Source of the DNA: Flavobacterium sp. SUN052
GTDB lineage: Bacteria > Bacteroidota > Bacteroidia > Flavobacteriales > Flavobacteriaceae
Assembly: GCF_028867935.1 (NCBI RefSeq)
Contig: NZ_JAPQNS010000022.1
Span: 10,526 to 74,525 of the forward strand
Reading direction: 5' to 3'
DNA: 64,000 nt
Position numbers and translations under genes: made by a program
Part shown: positions 61,464-64,000 of the stretch, in pieces
How positions within the stretch are numbered: the stretch's first letter is position 1
How the letters are laid out: each line of letters starts with the position of its first letter
The notes under the pieces: generated by a model
Databases searched by the model: none
What the model was told of the DNA's origin: nothing
The model's input: the letters and a program-made list of their open reading frames with translations, nothing else

Positions 61464-61536
61464 AGCCTCTTATAGGACTTGAACCTACGACCCCTTCATT
61501 ACGAATGAAGTGCTCTACCAACTGAGCTAAAGAGGC
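61464..61536 (-). tRNA. tRNA-Thr(CGU)
   Basis: 73 nt on the minus strand beginning GCCTCTTTAGCTCAGTTGG; the anticodon loop TTCGTAA gives CGT, stems are complete, and CCA is not encoded. No intron. Confidence 0.95.
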
Positions 61537-61632
61537 AAAATACGATGTATACTGAGCGGTGAATAATCAATAATGATGCCAGTAGGCCAGCACTATTTAC
61601 CAATCATTTTGCACTATACATTGTTGAGGGTG

Positions 61633-61664
61633 CAAATATAACAGGAAGAATACATCTGTGGCAA
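61633..61664 (-). promoter_or_regulatory. Candidate tRNA-Thr promoter
   Basis: On the minus strand TTG, about 21 bp and TATATTTG fit the Bacteroidota consensus, 97 nt before the tRNA. Confidence 0.5.
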
Positions 61665-61684
61665 CAGAGCGGCCTGTTTTTTCC

Positions 61685-61692
61685 TAAATTTG
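61685..61692 (+). promoter_or_regulatory. -7 element directly before the ABC-F start codon
   Basis: TAAATTTG matches TAnnTTTG and ends 4 nt before the ATG at 61697, which would give a leaderless or nearly leaderless mRNA. The -33 element is weak. Confidence 0.5.
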
Positions 61693-61696
61693 CACC

Positions 61697-63667
61697 ATGA
61701 TTTCCATCACGAACCTATCGTATTATCTGGGAAGCAGAGCGTTGTATGAAAACGCTTCCCTGCATATAAAACCAAATCAGAAAATTGGCTTGATCGGCCT
61801 TAACGGCACCGGCAAATCAACGCTTCTGCGGATCATTACCGGCGAATATCAAATCGACGGGGGTACGATCTCCAAAGCAGGCGATGTGACTATCGGTTTT
61901 CTGAATCAGGACCTCCTCTCCTACCAGACCGACGACTCGATTCTGTCAGTAGCTATGCAGGCGTTTGAGCGCCAGAACATACTTCAGGCCCAAATCGACG
62001 AGATTCTCCACGAAATGGAGACCAATTACACCGACGATCTGGTCGATAAACTCGGTAAAGCGCAGGAAGAGTTCGAAGCCTTGGATGGGTATACCGTGCA
62101 GTCGCGGGCCGAGGAGATCATGGAGGGTCTTGGTTTCTCGACCGAAGACCTGCAAAAACCTCTCCGGCAGTTTTCAGGTGGGTGGCGGATGCGGGTAATG
62201 CTGGCTAAACTGCTATTGCAAAAGCCGTCGCTGCTCATGCTTGACGAACCGACCAACCACTTGGACCTTCCATCGATCCAGTGGGTGGAGAAGTATATTC
62301 AAACCTACGAGGGAGCTGTAATTGTGGTATCTCACGACCGCGAGTTCCTCGATAACGTGATCGACGTAACCGTTGAGGTAGCCAACGCCAAACTGAATCT
62401 GTATTCGGGTAATTACTCGTTTTACCTGGAAGAGAAAGCGCTTCGGAACGAGATTCAGAAAGGTGCTTTTGAGAATCAGCAGGCCAAAATCCGGCAGACT
62501 GAGCGGTTTATCGAGCGGTTTAAGGCGCAGGCCACCAAGGCCAAGCAAGCGCAAAGCCGGGTAAAACAACTGGCCCGGATGGAGCGAATTGATGACGTGA
62601 TTGACGAATCGGCGCGGGTGAACTTCAAGTTTCAGTTCTCGACCCAGCCGGGCCGCCATATTCTGCACCTCGACGATATTACCAAGCATTATGGCCCCAA
62701 ACGCATTCTGACCCGCGCCGACATCCGGCTCGAACGGGGCGATAAAGTGGCGCTGATTGGAGCCAACGGTCGGGGTAAATCAACCCTGCTGCGGATCATT
62801 TCGGGATCAGAACCACTAAATCTAGGTAGCCGTAATCTGGGGCATAACGTATCGTTTAGCTTCTACGCGCAGCACCAGTTAGAGTCTCTGAATGTAGAAG
62901 ATAACCTGCTAGAAGAACTCAAAGGGGCTGCTCCTACCAAGTCCGAAGGTGAGTTGAGAGGAGTTCTAGGCTGTTTCTTGTTCTCTAACGACGAGGTTTT
63001 TAAGAAAATCAAGGTACTGTCGGGGGGTGAGAAATCGCGGGTGGCATTGGCTAAAGTGCTGCTGTCACAAGCCAACTTCTTGTTGTTGGACGAACCGACC
63101 AACCACTTGGACATGCAGTCGGTAAACATTCTGATTCAGGCGTTGGAGCAGTACGAAGGCACCTACGTGGTGGTTTCCCACGACCGCTATTTTGTATCGC
63201 AGATTGCCAATAAGATCTGGTACATCGAAGACGAGCAGATCAAAGAGTTTCCGGGTACGTTTGATGAATATGAGTGGTGGATGGAAGAGAAAAAGCAGGG
63301 AAACGTATCAAGCCCGGCACCCAAGTCTCAATCGTCAGGCTCGACCAATGGTACGGCAGTTGCTCCAAAACAAACGACAACGGCTTCAAATGGCCGTGGC
63401 ACCGACGACGAGCGCAAAGAGTGGCAGCGGACGCTGAAAAAACTAACCCAGCAAGCCGAAGAATCTGAAACGAAAATTGGTCAGTTAGAGGATCGCAAAA
63501 GACGGCTTGAAGCTGAACTAGCCGATCCGGCTACGTATGGTGATAACAAGTTGATGCAGGCCAAAAACGACGAGTATCACCGCATCAAAAAGGAAATCAA
63601 CCAGCTTCAGGACGAGTGGGAAACTGCTATGCTAGAGGCTGAGCAATTAGAAGGAAAGTTGAAATAA
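61697..63667 (+). CDS. ABC-F family ATPase (Uup/YheS/ABCF3-like ribosome-associated protein)
   Basis: 656 residues with two ABC domains and no membrane part. Domain 1: GLNGTGKSTLLRI, QFSGGWRMRVMLAK and LLMLDEPTNHLDL. Linker: the P-site tRNA interaction motif region (ERFIERFKAQATKAKQAQSR). Domain 2: GANGRGKSTLL, VLSGGEKSRVALAKVLL and LLLDEPTNHLDM. A C-terminal coiled coil (ESETKIGQLEDRKRRLEAEL) follows a Ser/Thr-rich linker, as in Uup. ABC-F proteins act on the ribosome to help stalled translation or confer antibiotic protection. No nearby attenuation peptide was found. Confidence 0.93.
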   Translation: MISITNLSYYLGSRALYENASLHIKPNQKIGLIGLNGTGKSTLLRIITGEYQIDGGTISKAGDVTIGFLNQDLLSYQTDDSILSVAMQAFERQNILQAQIDEILHEMETNYTDDLVDKLGKAQEEFEALDGYTVQSRAEEIMEGLGFSTEDLQKPLRQFSGGWRMRVMLAKLLLQKPSLLMLDEPTNHLDLPSIQWVEKYIQTYEGAVIVVSHDREFLDNVIDVTVEVANAKLNLYSGNYSFYLEEKALRNEIQKGAFENQQAKIRQTERFIERFKAQATKAKQAQSRVKQLARMERIDDVIDESARVNFKFQFSTQPGRHILHLDDITKHYGPKRILTRADIRLERGDKVALIGANGRGKSTLLRIISGSEPLNLGSRNLGHNVSFSFYAQHQLESLNVEDNLLEELKGAAPTKSEGELRGVLGCFLFSNDEVFKKIKVLSGGEKSRVALAKVLLSQANFLLLDEPTNHLDMQSVNILIQALEQYEGTYVVVSHDRYFVSQIANKIWYIEDEQIKEFPGTFDEYEWWMEEKKQGNVSSPAPKSQSSGSTNGTAVAPKQTTTASNGRGTDDERKEWQRTLKKLTQQAEESETKIGQLEDRKRRLEAELADPATYGDNKLMQAKNDEYHRIKKEINQLQDEWETAMLEAEQLEGKLK

Positions 63668-64000
63668 ATGAGGTTAGTAGTTCCAGACAAGTTTAAAAAT
63701 TGCTGACGCAAAGGGCTTCGACTCCGCTCAGCCTGACCGTCCGCCTTAGTGCAATTGTCCGACTTGACTCAAGTTCCGAGTCAGGCTGAGCGGAGTCGAA
63801 GCCCTTTGCGTCAGCAACTCGACTAAACTTAGGCTCAACTTTTTATCTTGTCCTACCTACATTCTCATACTCTTCAAATAGAAGCTGTTTAAACATTCAG
63901 TTTGCGGTTGACTTTTCGTAAGAAAATGACTGAGAATGCGATAAAATGTAGGCTCATCCAATTTTTTACTGAAAATTCAAACCGCACTAACAACGCTTTG
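63668..64000. other. Region after the ABC-F gene, no gene seen to the window end
   Basis: The 333 bases hold the large palindromic element at 63702 and otherwise AT-rich sequence (TTTAAACATTCAGTTTGCGG and similar) without a recognised ORF in either direction. Confidence 0.5.
63702..63815. repeat. Interspersed palindromic element, copy 2 (perfect 36-bp arms)
   Basis: Left arm 63702-63737 and right arm 63780-63815 are exact reverse complements, 36 bp each; the core is CTTCGACTCCGCTCAGCC and the ends are GCTGACGCAAAG. The 42-bp spacer differs from copy 1 at 12171-12285. Two copies in 64 kb with conserved arms suggest a genome-wide family of palindromic repeats. Confidence 0.92.

Noticed and set aside
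1..64000. CRISPR array, rRNA operon, transposase or integrase
   Set aside because: No regularly spaced direct repeats, rRNA sequence or recombinase domain was seen.

Overview
The window comes from a bacterium of the phylum Bacteroidota, most probably the order Cytophagales and close to Spirosoma (inferred from gene content, not from a database search). Supporting signs are TonB-dependent receptor/DUF4249 pairs, a PorE-like type IX secretion lipoprotein, PorT-like barrel proteins, the DAHP synthase-chorismate mutase fusion, a bacterial GGGPS, promoters of the TTG-N19/20-TAnnTTTG type and a general lack of Shine-Dalgarno sequences. Most of the window is chromosomal housekeeping sequence with short intergenic spacers and many hairpin terminators between convergent genes. 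No transposase, prophage or CRISPR array was seen.

Layout. 1-7.3 kb: KDPG pathway end (kdgK-kdgA), a pseudouridine synthase with a very long Arg/Gly/Asp-rich N-terminus, acetoacetyl-CoA synthetase and a secreted M20 amidohydrolase. 7.4-16.4 kb (minus strand): nuoC, nuoB, an exported unknown protein, nuoA, PorT-like protein, YqgE, folK, a TspO-like membrane protein, PorE-like OmpA lipoprotein, LOG family protein and mpl. 16.4-28.9 kb: a deaminase, a PIN toxin-antitoxin pair, arginine decarboxylase, a GmhB-like phosphatase, NDH-2, TonB receptor plus DUF4249, DAHP synthase/chorismate mutase, proline dehydrogenase and lspA. 29-36.8 kb: GH78-like enzyme, a holin-like/YtxH-like membrane pair, GGGPS, M28 peptidase, and the GTPases der and era. 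37-39.6 kb: an initiator tRNA gene split by a group I intron, a PD-(D/E)xK homing-endonuclease-like gene and a GH43 enzyme. 39.8-48.4 kb: bacteriophytochrome, response regulator and heme oxygenase operon, a PAS histidine kinase, small exported proteins, tRNA-Leu and tRNA-Gly. 48.5-58.4 kb: UbiA prenyltransferase divergent from a type III polyketide synthase, a glycosyltransferase, TerC, a 1,312-residue SF1 helicase and lpdA. 58.4-64 kb: small membrane and unknown proteins, tRNA-Thr, an ABC-F ATPase and a large palindromic repeat.

The most striking object is at 36.97-37.87 kb. The initiator tRNA-Met(CAU) is interrupted in its anticodon loop by a 293-nt group I (IC3-like) intron with recognisable P, Q, R and S elements. 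The intron carries no ORF. A small gene resembling I-Ssp6803I (the PD-(D/E)xK homing endonuclease family known from the cyanobacterial initiator-tRNA intron) sits 72 bp after the 3' exon, behind a terminator. An ORF-less intron next to a free-standing endonuclease, in a non-cyanobacterial phylum, suggests a homing system whose two parts are separated but still linked.

Other cooperating sets are bphP-response regulator-heme oxygenase (a red-light sensor with its own chromophore supply), type III PKS with UbiA (a candidate prenylated polyketide pathway), mpl with LOG (an operon), and nuoABC with an inserted exported protein.
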